NCBI RefSeq assembly: GCF_900116415.1
Contig: NZ_FPAP01000001.1
Span: 496,001-560,000, forward strand
Source: Chryseobacterium formosense
GTDB taxonomy: Bacteria > Bacteroidota > Bacteroidia > Flavobacteriales > Weeksellaceae
DNA: 64,000 nt
Direction of reading: 5' to 3'
Numbering within the stretch: position 1 is the stretch's first letter; every line of letters starts with the position of its first letter. Position numbers and translations under genes: made by a program. Below, one piece after another: positions 63,710 to 64,000 of the stretch. The notes beneath the pieces were generated by a model. The model was not told the DNA's origin, did not search any database, and worked only from the letters and a program-made list of their open reading frames with translations.

Positions 63710-64000
63710 TTATTTTCTCTGCTTACTAAATGAGATCATCAGGTAAAACAAAAACGGCAAGATAAATATTGAGCCTAAAATAAGTGCCCATCCTAATGCG
63801 GAAATTGTTTTTGCAGCTGCAGAATATTCCAGTAATGAAAGATGTTCACCGTTTCCGAATAATATAATATTCGGGTTATGCTGATAAGTTGCTGCAACCA
63901 GAATCATAATGATCTGAAATCCGGCTAAAGCCCTTACGGGGAGTAATTTTTGCTTATGCATTGCTCTTAAAATCAGTAGTAAACTAATTGTAGCAAAAGA
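63710..64000 (-). CDS. cydB: Cytochrome bd ubiquinol oxidase subunit II, C-terminal part, cut by window edge
   Basis: The frame is open to the last base of the window (SFATISLLLILRA...), so the ATG at 63961 is internal. The visible part has three membrane segments with PVRALAGFQIIMILVAATYQ, NIILFGNGEHLSLLEYSAAA and LGWALILGSIFILPFLFYLM, the end of CydB. Cytochrome bd reduces oxygen at high affinity. Subunit I would lie beyond the window. Confidence 0.75.
   Translation of the reverse strand, partial: SFATISLLLILRAMHKQKLLPVRALAGFQIIMILVAATYQHNPNIILFGNGEHLSLLEYSAAAKTISALGWALILGSIFILPFLFYLMISFSKQRK

Noticed and set aside
1..64000. CRISPR array, rRNA operon or prophage structural genes
   Set aside because: No regularly spaced repeats, no rRNA sequence and no capsid or tail genes were seen.

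Overview
The window is AT-rich and looks like the chromosome of a Flavobacteriia species (Bacteroidota), most like Chryseobacterium or a close relative. The signs are a SusC/SusD pair, lipoproteins with a Cys lipobox, DUF4197, DUF493 and DUF721 genes, a lysyl-tRNA synthetase with a C-terminal extension, and many TAnnTTTG (-7) promoter boxes in place of a classical -10. The genus is inferred from protein style, not from a database search.

1-4.0 kb is the right end of an integrated island. It carries the C-terminal end of an OLD-type (TOPRIM) nuclease, an overlapping compact UvrD-like helicase (together a Gabija-like defence pair), a 71-aa protein and a serine recombinase. The recombinase frame runs through a tRNA terminator into the antisense of a tRNA-Arg(ACG) gene. 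4.0-10.5 kb is housekeeping: a substrate-binding lipoprotein, mtgA, a multi-pass membrane protein, a dciA-like gene, recF with a four-helix-bundle gene inserted after it, and a UbiA-like protein. 10.5-17.1 kb has a 1973-aa alpha-2-macroglobulin followed by ecotin, two protease inhibitors side by side. 17.2-27.0 kb holds small stress or hypothetical genes, two VOC proteins, a Na+/H+ antiporter, glutaminyl cyclase, a deoxynucleoside kinase and an ArsC-like protein.

27.4-39.5 kb is a polysaccharide utilisation locus: susC, susD, a GH144-like 'glucoamylase' lipoprotein, an esterase, an unrelated AT-rich gene, a GH3 beta-glucosidase and an S9 peptidase. The enzyme set suggests beta-1,2-glucan or a related beta-glucan. 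39.8-42.5 kb has an ECF sigma factor with two small partner genes, a J-domain protein and a 51-aa Cys/Lys-rich protein. gcvP follows, then a nested inverted-repeat element at 45.7 kb, ohrR-ohr, a nitroreductase, an ankyrin protein and lipB.

51.1-58.9 kb is a complete trp operon on the minus strand (trpE-G-D-C-F-B-A). It is preceded by a classical-looking attenuator: a 25-codon leader peptide with three consecutive Trp codons that may be leaderless, an antiterminator and a terminator. The operon is also invaded by repeats. A REP-type palindrome family surrounds an IS200-like (RAYT-like) transposase between trpF and trpB, and a CATCAACCA repeat occupies three other gaps. Both ends of trpF are written by these repeats. 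The window closes with a c-type cytochrome, rlmF, lysS, an OmpA-domain protein and the C-terminal end of cydB.

The strongest points for follow-up are the trp attenuator, the REP/transposase unit inside the trp operon, the defence pair on the tRNA-Arg island, and the nested inverted-repeat element near 45.7 kb.
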